DNA from: Pseudoalteromonas sp. 3D05
GTDB taxonomy: Bacteria > Pseudomonadota > Gammaproteobacteria > Enterobacterales > Alteromonadaceae
Direction of reading: 5' to 3'
Length of the DNA stretch: 46,681 bases
NCBI RefSeq assembly: GCF_002723455.1
Contig: NZ_PDUS01000010.1
Span: 1-46,681, forward strand
The notes under the pieces are model-generated. The model had not been told where the DNA came from, did not search any database, and saw only the letters and a list, made by a program, of their open reading frames with translations. How positions within the stretch are numbered: position 1 is the stretch's first letter; every line of letters begins with the position of its first letter. Positions 37,835 to 46,061 of this stretch are shown here, in pieces. The position numbers and the translations under genes are program-made.

Positions 37835-40285
37835 ATGAACCGTTATTCACTGCTTTCTGGCGCAATTATTACTGCGCTGAGCTCTTATTCTGCACATGCT
37901 GCTATTATAAATGGTCACGTTGTTGACACTAATAATCAACCAATTGCCAACGCTGATGTTCATATTCATGGCAAAGCACAATCAATAAAAACTGATTCAA
38001 ATGGTAAGTTTAGTATCGATATTGATGCAAAAAGCCAGTTACACATCAGTAAAAATAATTTTATTGATGCACGTCTTGCTGTCGATGAAGATAGTCAAAA
38101 AATCAATGTTACGTTAACCCCTACCTCAGTAGAAACGGTTGTTGTGTATGCTTCTGCTCTTCACAAAAATAGCCTTGAAATGATTTCACCTGTGAATGTT
38201 TTAGCCGATGATGAACTAAAAAACAAAGCAAAGCCGACTTTAGGCGAAACACTCAAAGGCTTACCTGGTGTTAATGCAAGCTACTTTGGACCTGTTTCAT
38301 CAAGCCCAATTATTCGTGGTTTAGATGGACCGCGCGTTAAAATTACACAAAATGGTTTAGACAGCAGCGATGCTTCTCGTATCGGCCCAGATCACGCTAC
38401 ATCAAACGATAGCCTGTCGGCAGAACAAATCGAAGTACTTAGAGGACCGGCTACCCTTTTATATGGCTCAGGCGCAATAGGTGGTGTCGTGAATGTGGTC
38501 GATAATAGGATCCCTACAGATAACATCGATCAGTTTACAGGTGCTGTGCAATACAACCATGACTCTGTTTCGAATGCTAATACATATGCAGCAAAGTTAG
38601 AAACTGGTCATGAAAACTTTAACTTTCACTTTGATGGCACAAAAAGAATGGGGGATGATTACCAAACACCTCGATTTGAGCTACCAGAAGAAGGCCATGA
38701 AGAGCATCATGAGCATGAAGAACATGAAGAACATGAAGAACATGAAGAACATGAAGAACATGAAGAACATGAAGAACATGCTCATGAAACAGCAACATCT
38801 GTTGAAAATACTTTTATTGATAGTCAAACCGTTAACTTTGGTACTAGCTATGTAGGTGAGCATTTCACTGTGGGTATGTCATATGGTCGAATTGAAACAG
38901 ATTATGGTATACCAGCACATGAGCATCATGGCCATGAGCATGAAAATGAGGAAAGTGAAGAAGAAGCAGTTTACGCGCGCGTTGAACAAGATCGCTGGCA
39001 AGGCCTAATGAGTTATGCACTTCATAATAACTGGATTGAAACCATAAACCTTCGTTTAGGCTACACAGATTATAGCCATGCCGAAATCGAAGATGGTACA
39101 ATTGGTACCATCTTTAGTAATGAAACCACTGAAGCACGCTTTAATATTGAACATAAGCTTGGCAACTGGCACGGTATAGCTGGCTACCACTTTAGTGAGT
39201 CTGACTATGATGCCAATGGTGAAGAAGCTTTCACCCCTGCAAGTAAAACAACTACCAATGCCCTATTTATTCTTGAAGAACAAATGATTGGTGATGTCAC
39301 TGTAGAATTAGGCGCTCGTGTAGAAGATTATAATATTGATAGTAATATTACATCTCATGACCATGACCATGACCATGACCACGATGAAGGTGAAGAACAC
39401 CATGATGAAATGGAAGAAGATCATGATGAAGTAACTGCCTATAGCAAAAGCTTTACTAACTTAAGTGCCTCTGCTGGTGCTATTTGGCAATACACACCGG
39501 GCCACAGTGTTTCCTTAAGTATTTCACATTCACAGCGAGCACCACTTTCGGCTGAGTTACTTTCTAATGGGCTTCACATTGCAACTGGCACCTACGAGCT
39601 TGGCTTAGGCTATGTAATAGAGGATGGCGAAGCACATTTTGAGCCTGAAGATATTAAGCAAGAAACAGCTAACAATTTTGATTTGAGCTTTAGGCAATTC
39701 AGTGGTGACTTTGGTTATACCGTTAACTTTTTTTACAATGATATTAAAAACTTTTACTATCAAAAAAATACAGGTTTAACCTTCGACGAAGAACATGGCT
39801 TTGAAGAAGGCCAAACAGATCACGAGCACGAAGATGCACTTGCTGTTTATCAATTTGTTAGTCAAGATGCTGAACTTTATGGTGTTGAGTTTGACGCCCA
39901 TTATCAAGTTAACAGCAATGCCATGGTAAAGGTATTTGGTGATTCAACAACCGCTAAGCTCAAAGATGAGAATTTACCTCGTATACCTGCAAATAAGCTT
40001 GGCTCTGAGTTGCAATATACACTTAATGATTGGCAGTTCACACTAACGGGCACTCATTACTTTGAACAAAATGATATTACTCAGTATGAGACTAAAACAC
40101 ATAGCTACTCGCTCTTTGATGCACAAGCTAACTACCAACTGAGTGTTGGGCAAATAGATACACAGCTTTATATTAACGTTGATAACATCACCGATGAACT
40201 TGGCTTTGTGCACAGTTCATTTATTAAAGAAAAAGCGCCGTTACCAGGTCGTAACTTTAGTATTGGTGTACGCGGTTACTTTTAA
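37835..40285 (+). CDS. Histidine-rich TonB-dependent outer-membrane receptor, probable zinc uptake (ZnuD-like)
   Basis: Outer-membrane gated beta-barrel of 816 aa. Residues 1-22 are a signal peptide ending in AHA. A carboxypeptidase-regulatory-like domain covers about 24-95 (INGHVVDTNNQPIANADVHIHG), then a TonB-box-like ETVVVYAS (about 100-107), the plug (about 118-230, with IRGLDGPRV and LYGSGAIGGVVN), and the barrel to a C-terminal aromatic YF. Four His/Asp/Glu-rich loops are inserted: an HEE repeat block near 290-320, one near 370 (HEHHGHEHE), one near 520 (HDHDHDH) and a short DHEHED. These are typical of zinc or other metal receptors. The start is set by the signal peptide; no clear ribosome site is seen. 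No tonB-exbBD is adjacent. Confidence 0.9.
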   Translation: MNRYSLLSGAIITALSSYSAHAAIINGHVVDTNNQPIANADVHIHGKAQSIKTDSNGKFSIDIDAKSQLHISKNNFIDARLAVDEDSQKINVTLTPTSVETVVVYASALHKNSLEMISPVNVLADDELKNKAKPTLGETLKGLPGVNASYFGPVSSSPIIRGLDGPRVKITQNGLDSSDASRIGPDHATSNDSLSAEQIEVLRGPATLLYGSGAIGGVVNVVDNRIPTDNIDQFTGAVQYNHDSVSNANTYAAKLETGHENFNFHFDGTKRMGDDYQTPRFELPEEGHEEHHEHEEHEEHEEHEEHEEHEEHEEHAHETATSVENTFIDSQTVNFGTSYVGEHFTVGMSYGRIETDYGIPAHEHHGHEHENEESEEEAVYARVEQDRWQGLMSYALHNNWIETINLRLGYTDYSHAEIEDGTIGTIFSNETTEARFNIEHKLGNWHGIAGYHFSESDYDANGEEAFTPASKTTTNALFILEEQMIGDVTVELGARVEDYNIDSNITSHDHDHDHDHDEGEEHHDEMEEDHDEVTAYSKSFTNLSASAGAIWQYTPGHSVSLSISHSQRAPLSAELLSNGLHIATGTYELGLGYVIEDGEAHFEPEDIKQETANNFDLSFRQFSGDFGYTVNFFYNDIKNFYYQKNTGLTFDEEHGFEEGQTDHEHEDALAVYQFVSQDAELYGVEFDAHYQVNSNAMVKVFGDSTTAKLKDENLPRIPANKLGSELQYTLNDWQFTLTGTHYFEQNDITQYETKTHSYSLFDAQANYQLSVGQIDTQLYINVDNITDELGFVHSSFIKEKAPLPGRNFSIGVRGYF
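38714..38776 (+). repeat. Seven copies of CATGAAGAA encoding His-Glu-Glu
   Basis: Exact 9-bp units in tandem within the receptor gene, in frame, so copy changes do not shift the frame. They encode a metal-binding loop (HEE repeats). Such tracts vary in copy number by slippage. Confidence 0.95.
39356..39385 (+). repeat. CATGAC 6-bp repeat encoding His-Asp
   Basis: Four exact units and one degenerate unit (CACGAT) in the same gene. They encode a second histidine-aspartate loop. Confidence 0.85.
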
Positions 40286-40333
40286 CCCATTTTACGATTA
40301 ACTCAGTTTTGGGTTAATCAAAAATTAAGCATA

Positions 40334-40369
40334 AAAAAACCACTCTTAAATAATTAAGAGTGGTTTTTT
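40334..40369. terminator. Bidirectional terminator between the receptor gene and fklB
   Basis: The arms CCACTCTTAA and TTAAGAGTGG with a 4-nt loop are flanked by A and T runs. A second short hairpin (TATGAGC/GCTCATA, 40372-40392) lies on the fklB side. Confidence 0.9.
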
Positions 40370-40401
40370 ATTATGAGCATTAAACGCTCATAAAAAAGCT
40401 A

Positions 40402-41019
40402 TTAAAGAATAGCGTGTAACTCAACATCAAATACAAGAGTTGAGAAAGGTGCGATTGCAGCACCAGCACCACGTTCACCATAAGCAAGCTCATGAGGAAC
40501 ATAGATACGCCATTTAGTGCCAACAGGCATCATTTGCAACGCTTCAGTCCAACCTTTGATAACACCGCCAACTGGGAATTCAGCAGGTTGACCGCGCTCG
40601 TATGAGCTATCAAAAACTGTACCATTGATAAGTGTACCATGGTAATCAACACGTACTGTAGATTCAGCTGTTGGCTTTTCGCCTTCACCCGTTGCTAGTA
40701 CTTCATATTGAAGACCAGACTCAGTGACAGTGATTTCTGGGCGCTTTGCATTTTCTTCTAAGAATGCGATACCTTCAGCAGAAAGTACTTTTGATTCTTC
40801 TTCACGACGAGCTTGAATTTCAGCATTGATTTTTTCGAATGCAGCTTGGATCTCAGGGATCTCAACTTGGAATTCACCGCCTGCATAAGCATCTTTCATG
40901 CCTTCAAATACTGAATTTAAGTTTAGGCCTTCAAAAGGGTTCGCTTTAAGTTGCTCACCCATTTGTAAGCCAATACCGTAACTTGCTTTTTCAGCATCTG
41001 TAGTAAAATTATCTGACAT
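40402..41019 (-). CDS. fklB: FKBP-type peptidyl-prolyl isomerase, FKBP22/FklB type
   Basis: Catalyses cis-trans isomerisation of prolyl bonds. The N-terminal dimerisation helices (about 1-75, AEKASYGIGLQMGEQL) precede the FKBP domain (about 95-205, VRVDYHGTLINGTVFDSSYERG, then VIKGWTEALQMMPVGTKWRIYVPHELAYGERG). No signal peptide is seen, so it is cytoplasmic or like FklB. I trimmed 13 residues because MSDNFTTDAEKASYGIG lines up with E. coli FklB (206 aa; here 205). The ribosome site is weak. Confidence 0.93.
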   Translation of the reverse strand: MSDNFTTDAEKASYGIGLQMGEQLKANPFEGLNLNSVFEGMKDAYAGGEFQVEIPEIQAAFEKINAEIQARREEESKVLSAEGIAFLEENAKRPEITVTESGLQYEVLATGEGEKPTAESTVRVDYHGTLINGTVFDSSYERGQPAEFPVGGVIKGWTEALQMMPVGTKWRIYVPHELAYGERGAGAAIAPFSTLVFDVELHAIL

Positions 41020-41112
41020 AATGTGTTTCACGTTTTTATGTACCAGCTTAGTGTGCACTGATACCAGTTAAAAGACGCGTCTATGCTAACATAAATAAAA
41101 ACGATTTTGGGG

Positions 41113-41499
41113 CTAGTTTTTATTGAGTTTTCGCTTAATTAGGGTCATTACAAAGGTAAAGACAGGCAAGCTGATTAATATTCCCGCAAGCAGTTCTTGG
41201 CTTAATAAAGCGTGCGTACCGACAAACAAAATAGGCACTACAATCAACCCAACAACACCGATTATTAAAGCACCAATAACAGGCCAATAGGTATCATATT
41301 TTGTAATTAAGTGGGCACTTAATACATTAAAACCCAAGCAATAAAGTAAAGACGTAATCAAAGGCTGATCTGGCTGAGCATCCAAAGCCATTTTGACCAG
41401 TAAATTAATTGCGCTGTGATAGCAATATGCAAACACAACCCACAATAAACTGTGTTTTAAGATCCGTTGAAATGTATTTAATTGACGAGGCTCTGACAT
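41113..41499 (-). CDS. Small membrane protein of unknown function, four helices
   Basis: A 128-aa inner-membrane protein with about four hydrophobic segments (about 15-32, 48-63, 72-92, 98-118) and basic ends. GGAG lies 6 nt before ATG. I do not recognise the family. It lies between fklB and tRNA-Ser on the minus strand; the tRNA terminator separates it from the tRNA. Confidence 0.7.
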   Translation of the reverse strand: MSEPRQLNTFQRILKHSLLWVVFAYCYHSAINLLVKMALDAQPDQPLITSLLYCLGFNVLSAHLITKYDTYWPVIGALIIGVVGLIVVPILFVGTHALLSQELLAGILISLPVFTFVMTLIKRKLNKN

Positions 41500-41514
41500 A
41501 CTAAACTCCAGATA

Positions 41515-41542
41515 GCAAAAAGCCGCCCAAAAGGCGGCTTTT
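41515..41542 (-). terminator. Intrinsic terminator of tRNA-Ser
   Basis: The arms AGCCGCC and GGCGGCT with a 5-nt loop are followed on the minus strand by a run of T. It lies 6 bp after the CCA end of the tRNA. Confidence 0.92.
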
Positions 41543-41548
41543 CAAATA

Positions 41549-41639
41549 TGGTGGAGAGATAGGGATTTGAACCCTAGAGGGGCTACAAACCCCTGCCGGT
41601 TTTCAAGACCGGTGCATTCGACCACTCTGCCATCTCTCC
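41549..41639 (-). tRNA. tRNA-Ser(UGA)
   Basis: A 91-nt type II tRNA with encoded CCA. The acceptor is GGAGAGA paired with TCTCTCC, the anticodon loop CTTGAAA (anticodon TGA) sits on a CCGGT/ACCGG stem, the long variable arm is typical of serine tRNA (GGCAGGGGTTTGTAGCCCC), and the T arm has GGTTCAAATCC. It reads UCA and wobble codons. No integrated element is seen at its 3' end. Confidence 0.97.
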
Positions 41640-41650
41640 GTACGGCGCGA

Positions 41651-41679
41651 ATAATAGGCCTAAGCAGAACAGTTGTAAA
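41651..41679 (-). promoter_or_regulatory. Promoter of tRNA-Ser
   Basis: The minus strand reads TTTACA, 17 bp, TATTAT, then a GC-rich TCGCGCC discriminator, a form typical of stringently controlled stable RNA promoters. The tRNA begins 11 bp after the -10 box. Confidence 0.75.
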
Positions 41680-41730
41680 CCCCTAAAAGTAAAATAAATA
41701 GTAATTAAACAGGTTGAGGATAAAATTCAA

Positions 41731-42108
41731 TCAATAATATTGTTTAGGCCGTTTAGCTATCCATGAACACAATAAACACACTAATAGACTCAGTGTTGCA
41801 AAACTTAAACATTGAAATATTAAATCGAAACGGCTTAAGTTATCGCTAGGCATTATAACAAGTACAAACGCAGGCAAAATACTTAACATCAAAACGTAGC
41901 AACACACTTTAAAAGCGCGTCCAAAATCAAAGCGTTTGCTGCGCTGCATCCACCAAGTCAGAACCACAAGAATTGATATAGACGCAATCGCGACTAAGTG
42001 AGGTGTTTGCGTATTAAATGCAGTATATAAAGTGAGCACTGCGCCCACTACACCCCAAAGGGACCACGTTAGCCATTGTTCTTTTTCACGTAAAAATAAA
42101 TTTCCCAT
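41731..42108 (-). CDS. Small membrane protein of unknown function
   Basis: A 125-aa protein with about four hydrophobic segments (about 15-31, 37-52, 67-86, 96-116). A frame 19 codons longer exists, but the later ATG with GAGAAC before it gives a more natural start, MGNLFLREKEQWLTW. The N-terminal basic-tryptophan segment and the WWMQRSKRFDFGRAFK loop are the only distinctive features. Family not recognised. It lies upstream of the tRNA promoter and may be a separate transcript. Confidence 0.65.
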   Translation of the reverse strand: MGNLFLREKEQWLTWSLWGVVGAVLTLYTAFNTQTPHLVAIASISILVVLTWWMQRSKRFDFGRAFKVCCYVLMLSILPAFVLVIMPSDNLSRFDLIFQCLSFATLSLLVCLLCSWIAKRPKQYY

Positions 42109-42302
42109 TGTTCTCGTCTTCTTTGTTGTTTTTGTTAAGACGCTCCATACAGTAGCAAATAACAACAGATTAAAAAACAGACTGTGAAGAAAAATACTTT
42201 CTGTGTCCTTACATTTCTTACAGTGAGCAGTAGTAAGTAGTTTAATAACTGCGACCTTAATCTAATCTGACTAAGCAAAGAAGGTAAAGTTCAATTTGTC
42301 TA

Positions 42303-42851
42303 TTATAAATATGTAAAAAACTGTTCTGGCTTATGTTTAGCTGATTTCTTACACTCTACAGCGGGCGTACCTAAATATAAATACCCGACTATTTCGTCTT
42401 GCTCTGTTAGCTCTAACGCCTCTTTCACGCCTTCACTTTGTGCAAAATACCCTGTGCGCCACACTCCTCCAAGGCCTTGAGCAAAAGCAGCTTGTTGCAT
42501 AGCAAGCACTGCACATCCTGCACTTTGAACTTGCTCAATACGCGGAACTTTAGGGTGCTGTTTATATTTTGCGATAGCAATAATTAACATTGGCGCTCTA
42601 AAAGGTAACTCTTTTGCTCTGTTAATTACTTTCTCTTCTTGTTGCTCAGAAATAGCACTTTGATAATAGATTTCGCCTAAACGGTTTCGTCCTTCTCCAG
42701 TCACAACAATGAACTGCCACGGAGCGATACATCCATGATCAGGTACTCTTAATGCCGCTTGCTTAATAATTTCAAGCTGCTCATCAGTAGGCGCAGGTTC
42801 AACTAAACGAGGATCAGATTGCCTCGTTAATAAAAGCTCTATAGCATCCAT
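42303..42851 (-). CDS. ydjA: YdjA-type nitroreductase
   Basis: FMN-dependent NAD(P)H oxidoreductase of the small nitroreductase group; a dimeric cytoplasmic enzyme. MDAIELLLTRQSDPRLVEPAPT, VPDHGCIAPWQFIVV, PFRAPMLIIAIAKY, SAGCAVLAMQQAAFAQGLGGVWRTG and VGYLYLGTP match E. coli YdjA throughout. Length of 182 aa against 183. Substrate is not defined in E. coli. Monocistronic; divergent from the next gene. Confidence 0.93.
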   Translation of the reverse strand: MDAIELLLTRQSDPRLVEPAPTDEQLEIIKQAALRVPDHGCIAPWQFIVVTGEGRNRLGEIYYQSAISEQQEEKVINRAKELPFRAPMLIIAIAKYKQHPKVPRIEQVQSAGCAVLAMQQAAFAQGLGGVWRTGYFAQSEGVKEALELTEQDEIVGYLYLGTPAVECKKSAKHKPEQFFTYL

Positions 42852-43049
42852 AATTTTTCTCGTCTAAAAGAATACAGCATATCATCTATTGCTAATGCCT
42901 AGAAAGGGTGTTGTATTTTAATAACCTAGACCTTTGACTAATCCCATCTTGTTCACGCTTGCTTTACTCTAAGGGCTCAATATTTAGTGCTTTATAAAAA
43001 GCCGTATTTAAGTTTGAACAAGCGCAATGTTCATGTTGCCGGAGAAGTT

Positions 43050-44567
43050 ATGACAACATCACAGCAAGATACTATTCCACAAAAAGAAAACCTTGGAGAC
43101 ACACAAAATAACGTGTCTGCTAGCTACGAAAGCTTACATAAACCCAGTTCACAATTTACTACTCGCGACGAGTACCTAGAACACGAATTACAAATAATGC
43201 AGCCCAAGCGTTGGCGGCCTAATCTTCCATTTAGAGATTACCGTTTTGAATTTGAAGACACCATCCCAGCAATGGCAGGCACTATTGGTAAAGTCGTTAT
43301 GGTAGGCGCTATTGCCGCTACATTTGCTGCACCACTTGGTTTAAGCGATGCATTTGTTCTTGAAAATGTCCGCTATGAATTGTTAATTGTCGCCCTATTT
43401 ATTATTTTATTTTCTGGCTTTATATTGCCTACAGCCAACTTGGCCGGTACGCATGGCCCATTAATTCCACTTATTCCGATTGTAGTTGCTGCGGGTGGCC
43501 ACCCAATGGCATTTGGACTATTAATAGGTGCTTTTGGTTTTATCCTTGCTATCAGTAAAGGTGGTAGTTTACTCGCACGTTTAACCAGTAAAGGCGTATG
43601 TGGCGGCCTGCTGCTTTATCTTGGTTTTATCGGCACATTATCCCAAGTCAAAAAGTTATTTGCATGGGCTGAAAGCATTAACATGAGCCATATTGCATTT
43701 ATTGTTATTCTTACCACTATATTACTTTATGCACTTTTAGAACATTTTAAAAAGCGTTGGTTAGCAGTGCCATTGAGTTGCATTATTGGCGGAGTCACTG
43801 CATTTGCCCTAGGTGCGCCATTTGAATTTAAAACTGCACCAGGCTTACCTAACATGAACCCAATGTATTGGTGGGGCGAAAACACAGGTTGGATGCTCGG
43901 TTTACCGACACTGGAAAGTTTTGTAGTTGTGCTACCGTTTGCAATTTTAGCTGTAGCAATGTGGTCACCGGATTTTTTAGGGCACCAAGTTTTTCAAAAA
44001 ATAAGCTACCCTCAACGCACTGAAAAAGTACAAATGAATATTGATGATACAATGCTCAGTGCTTCCGTCAGGCAAACATTTGGTTCTATTTTAGGCGGCT
44101 CTAACTTTACCTCATCATGGGGTACTTATATTGTTCCTGCCGCTATTGCAAAACGACCCATTCCCGCTGGCGCAATTTTAACAGCTCTATTTTGTATTAT
44201 AGCTGGCGTATGGGGTTATCCGATGGATTTAGCAATTTGGCAACCCGTATTGTGCGTTGCTTTAATTGTCGGCGTATTTATTCCACTGCTCGAGGCTGGA
44301 ATGGAAATGACCCGAGAAGGTAAGACAACCCAATCAGCAGCTATTGTGGTATTTGCATCTTCTTTAGTAAACCCTGCTTTTGGTTGGTCGCTCACTATGT
44401 TACTTGATAATTTAGGCCTTATAGGGTGTAAAGAGCGAAGTGCAGATTTAACACCTATGAGCCGCTGGAAAATTCCATTATTTATGTTTGTACTTTTAAC
44501 GAGTGTGATGGCTATGGTAGGCATGCTACCTGGTATTCCTGCTCTTTTAAGTGATTTTAGACACTAA
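43050..44567 (+). CDS. DUF3360-type multi-spanning membrane transporter, substrate unknown
   Basis: A 505-aa inner-membrane protein with about 11-13 hydrophobic segments after a hydrophilic N-terminal stretch (about 1-65, with KRWRPNLPFRDYRFEFEDTIPAMAGTIGK). It resembles DUF3360 proteins of Vibrio and Alteromonadales, related in architecture to SLC23/SLC26 permeases (GTHGPLIPLIPIVVAAGGHPMAFGLLIGAFG and the FGSILGGSNFTSSWGTY block near 335-355 recall substrate-site regions). The substrate cannot be told. I trimmed 21 codons because GGAGAAG lies right before this ATG. Monocistronic. Confidence 0.82.
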   Translation: MTTSQQDTIPQKENLGDTQNNVSASYESLHKPSSQFTTRDEYLEHELQIMQPKRWRPNLPFRDYRFEFEDTIPAMAGTIGKVVMVGAIAATFAAPLGLSDAFVLENVRYELLIVALFIILFSGFILPTANLAGTHGPLIPLIPIVVAAGGHPMAFGLLIGAFGFILAISKGGSLLARLTSKGVCGGLLLYLGFIGTLSQVKKLFAWAESINMSHIAFIVILTTILLYALLEHFKKRWLAVPLSCIIGGVTAFALGAPFEFKTAPGLPNMNPMYWWGENTGWMLGLPTLESFVVVLPFAILAVAMWSPDFLGHQVFQKISYPQRTEKVQMNIDDTMLSASVRQTFGSILGGSNFTSSWGTYIVPAAIAKRPIPAGAILTALFCIIAGVWGYPMDLAIWQPVLCVALIVGVFIPLLEAGMEMTREGKTTQSAAIVVFASSLVNPAFGWSLTMLLDNLGLIGCKERSADLTPMSRWKIPLFMFVLLTSVMAMVGMLPGIPALLSDFRH

Positions 44568-44570
44568 ATA

Positions 44571-44599
44571 CAAAAAGCAGCAAGGTAAACTTGCTGCTT
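44571..44599 (-). terminator. Intrinsic terminator of the MAPEG gene
   Basis: The arms AAGCAGCAAG and CTTGCTGCTT with a 5-nt loop are followed on the minus strand by TTT. It lies about 10 bp past the MAPEG stop codon, and on the other strand right after the transporter gene. Confidence 0.85.
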
Positions 44600-44609
44600 A
44601 ATAACTGCA

Positions 44610-45032
44610 TTAGTAAGCAATTAACCGCAACCCTATTAGTACCAACATAACAAAATTAGCGACCACACCTACTAAAAAGAAGTAACTTCGTGGACTTGGG
44701 TTCTTTTCTGTAGCAATCACATAATAAAGCGTCATATGAATCAAGCGTGAGATTACATAAACCCACATACACATAGCAAATATTCCACTGTGATAACCCA
44801 TTGTGAAAGCAAACAATACACTGCCTAAAAACAGGGCACTATTTTCGAGTGTATTATGGAACGTTCTGTGCGCTCTAAAAACAAAGCTTTCATGGCTTAA
44901 ATCAGCATCAAGTTTACCAGGCACTGCGTTCTCTTGGCTTGCCTTACTAAAAGTAGCAACAGCCCACTGTACGAAAACCATAATCAAATAGATGTAAAGT
45001 GCAAAATATGCAGATAAAGCAAGTTCAGTCAT
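44610..45032 (-). CDS. MAPEG family membrane protein
   Basis: A 140-aa four-helix inner-membrane protein of the MAPEG superfamily (eicosanoid and glutathione metabolism in eukaryotes; bacterial members mostly uncharacterised). The conserved core is HRTFHNTLENSALFLGSVLFAF (about 55-76), with family residues RxxxNxxEN, then YVISRLIHMTLYYV (about 93-106). AGGA lies 6 nt before the chosen ATG; a longer frame adds 25 residues that overlap the preceding leader. Physiological role unknown. Confidence 0.85.
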   Translation of the reverse strand: MTELALSAYFALYIYLIMVFVQWAVATFSKASQENAVPGKLDADLSHESFVFRAHRTFHNTLENSALFLGSVLFAFTMGYHSGIFAMCMWVYVISRLIHMTLYYVIATEKNPSPRSYFFLVGVVANFVMLVLIGLRLIAY

Positions 45033-45182
45033 TGTCGTTCCTATTATTTTTGAGGTAAACAATATGAGCAAAAAACAAGCCAAGCATAACCCATTGAATA
45101 ATAACAACTTTAAAATGAAAGAGTTTTTTCAGTGTAAATAGTTACCTTCAACCTATAAAATCTACATGAGGTTAAACCCTAT

Positions 45183-46061
45183 TTAATCACTGAAAGTTGC
45201 ACCTCTAAACTGATAATATTCATGCAAAGCTTTGGGGACAGATACGTAAGGGTTTTCATTGTGACCAGCGCCCTCACTATAACTAAACTTCCACGTTATA
45301 GTGTGCTCTTTATTTTGCTCTAGTGCGGCTAACAAGCCTTTAAATGACCCTGTGATGATTGGGTTTTCATCTGCACCTAGACTTAAGTATAGAAAGATTT
45401 CTGACTGATTGAGTGCTGATAGACTTTTAGCAAACTCATTTACCACAACACTATCGTCGTACCACGCCGCCGGGCTAAAGGCAAAATAACCATCAAACAG
45501 CGCAGGCTTTGTACTCAATGTGTACAACACAAAACTACCGCCTGCTGAAAATCCAGTTAAAATACGATTATCATTTAAGCTGTAATTAGCCTCTAAAAAA
45601 GGCAGTAACTCTTTTTCAATAAATGATAGAAATACATCGGCTCGACCAAATATTGCAGGGTCATTTTCAAACGCTGGTCGAGCTCCAATACTAACCTCTT
45701 TACGGGCGTATGGCGGAACCAAATCGCGATTACGGGTATCTGTCCAAAATTGATTTGGCAATGCAACTAAGATTGACTCCTCTACTATGCCTTGCTCAGC
45801 ATATATAGTTAACGTGTTATGCCAACGGCTAAGGTTGAAGTTACCGTCCGTTTTTATAATTAATGGGTAAGTTTTACTAGGATCATAATTGGCTGGTAGT
45901 CGAATGAAAAACTTTCTGTGTTCATCTAGCAGCTCAGAATATAAGGTATGATCTTCAAACTCAGATGCGCTATTTTTTAAATAAGCACGGGTGGTTAGAC
46001 CCAATGCCATCACAACGATGCACCCAAGGGTTATAAAAAATACTTTGTGTTTAAGCGCCAT
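45183..46061 (-). CDS. Membrane-anchored alpha/beta-hydrolase esterase
   Basis: A putative-esterase family protein (enterochelin-esterase/IroE-like fold) of 292 aa. Residues about 7-26 form an uncleaved anchor or signal peptide (VFFITLGCIVVMALGL), so the enzyme probably faces the periplasm. The nucleophile is S172 in GFSAGG, and H267 in GAGHNEN is the probable catalytic histidine; an aspartate lies near GADENP. LYSELLDEHRKFFIRLPANYDPSKTYPLI is the usual family entry strand. The start follows GGAACTCAAC; an ATG four codons earlier is possible. Substrate unknown: it may hydrolyse a siderophore, feruloyl or small ester. Confidence 0.85.
   Translation of the reverse strand: MALKHKVFFITLGCIVVMALGLTTRAYLKNSASEFEDHTLYSELLDEHRKFFIRLPANYDPSKTYPLIIKTDGNFNLSRWHNTLTIYAEQGIVEESILVALPNQFWTDTRNRDLVPPYARKEVSIGARPAFENDPAIFGRADVFLSFIEKELLPFLEANYSLNDNRILTGFSAGGSFVLYTLSTKPALFDGYFAFSPAAWYDDSVVVNEFAKSLSALNQSEIFLYLSLGADENPIITGSFKGLLAALEQNKEHTITWKFSYSEGAGHNENPYVSVPKALHEYYQFRGATFSD

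Noticed and set aside
38681..38863. Minus-strand frame rich in Met-Phe repeats
   Set aside because: It is the antisense reading of the CATGAAGAA repeat in the receptor gene.
41549..41639. tRNA-Ser as an integration site
   Set aside because: No integrase, no duplicate of the tRNA 3' end and no foreign-looking genes are seen next to it.
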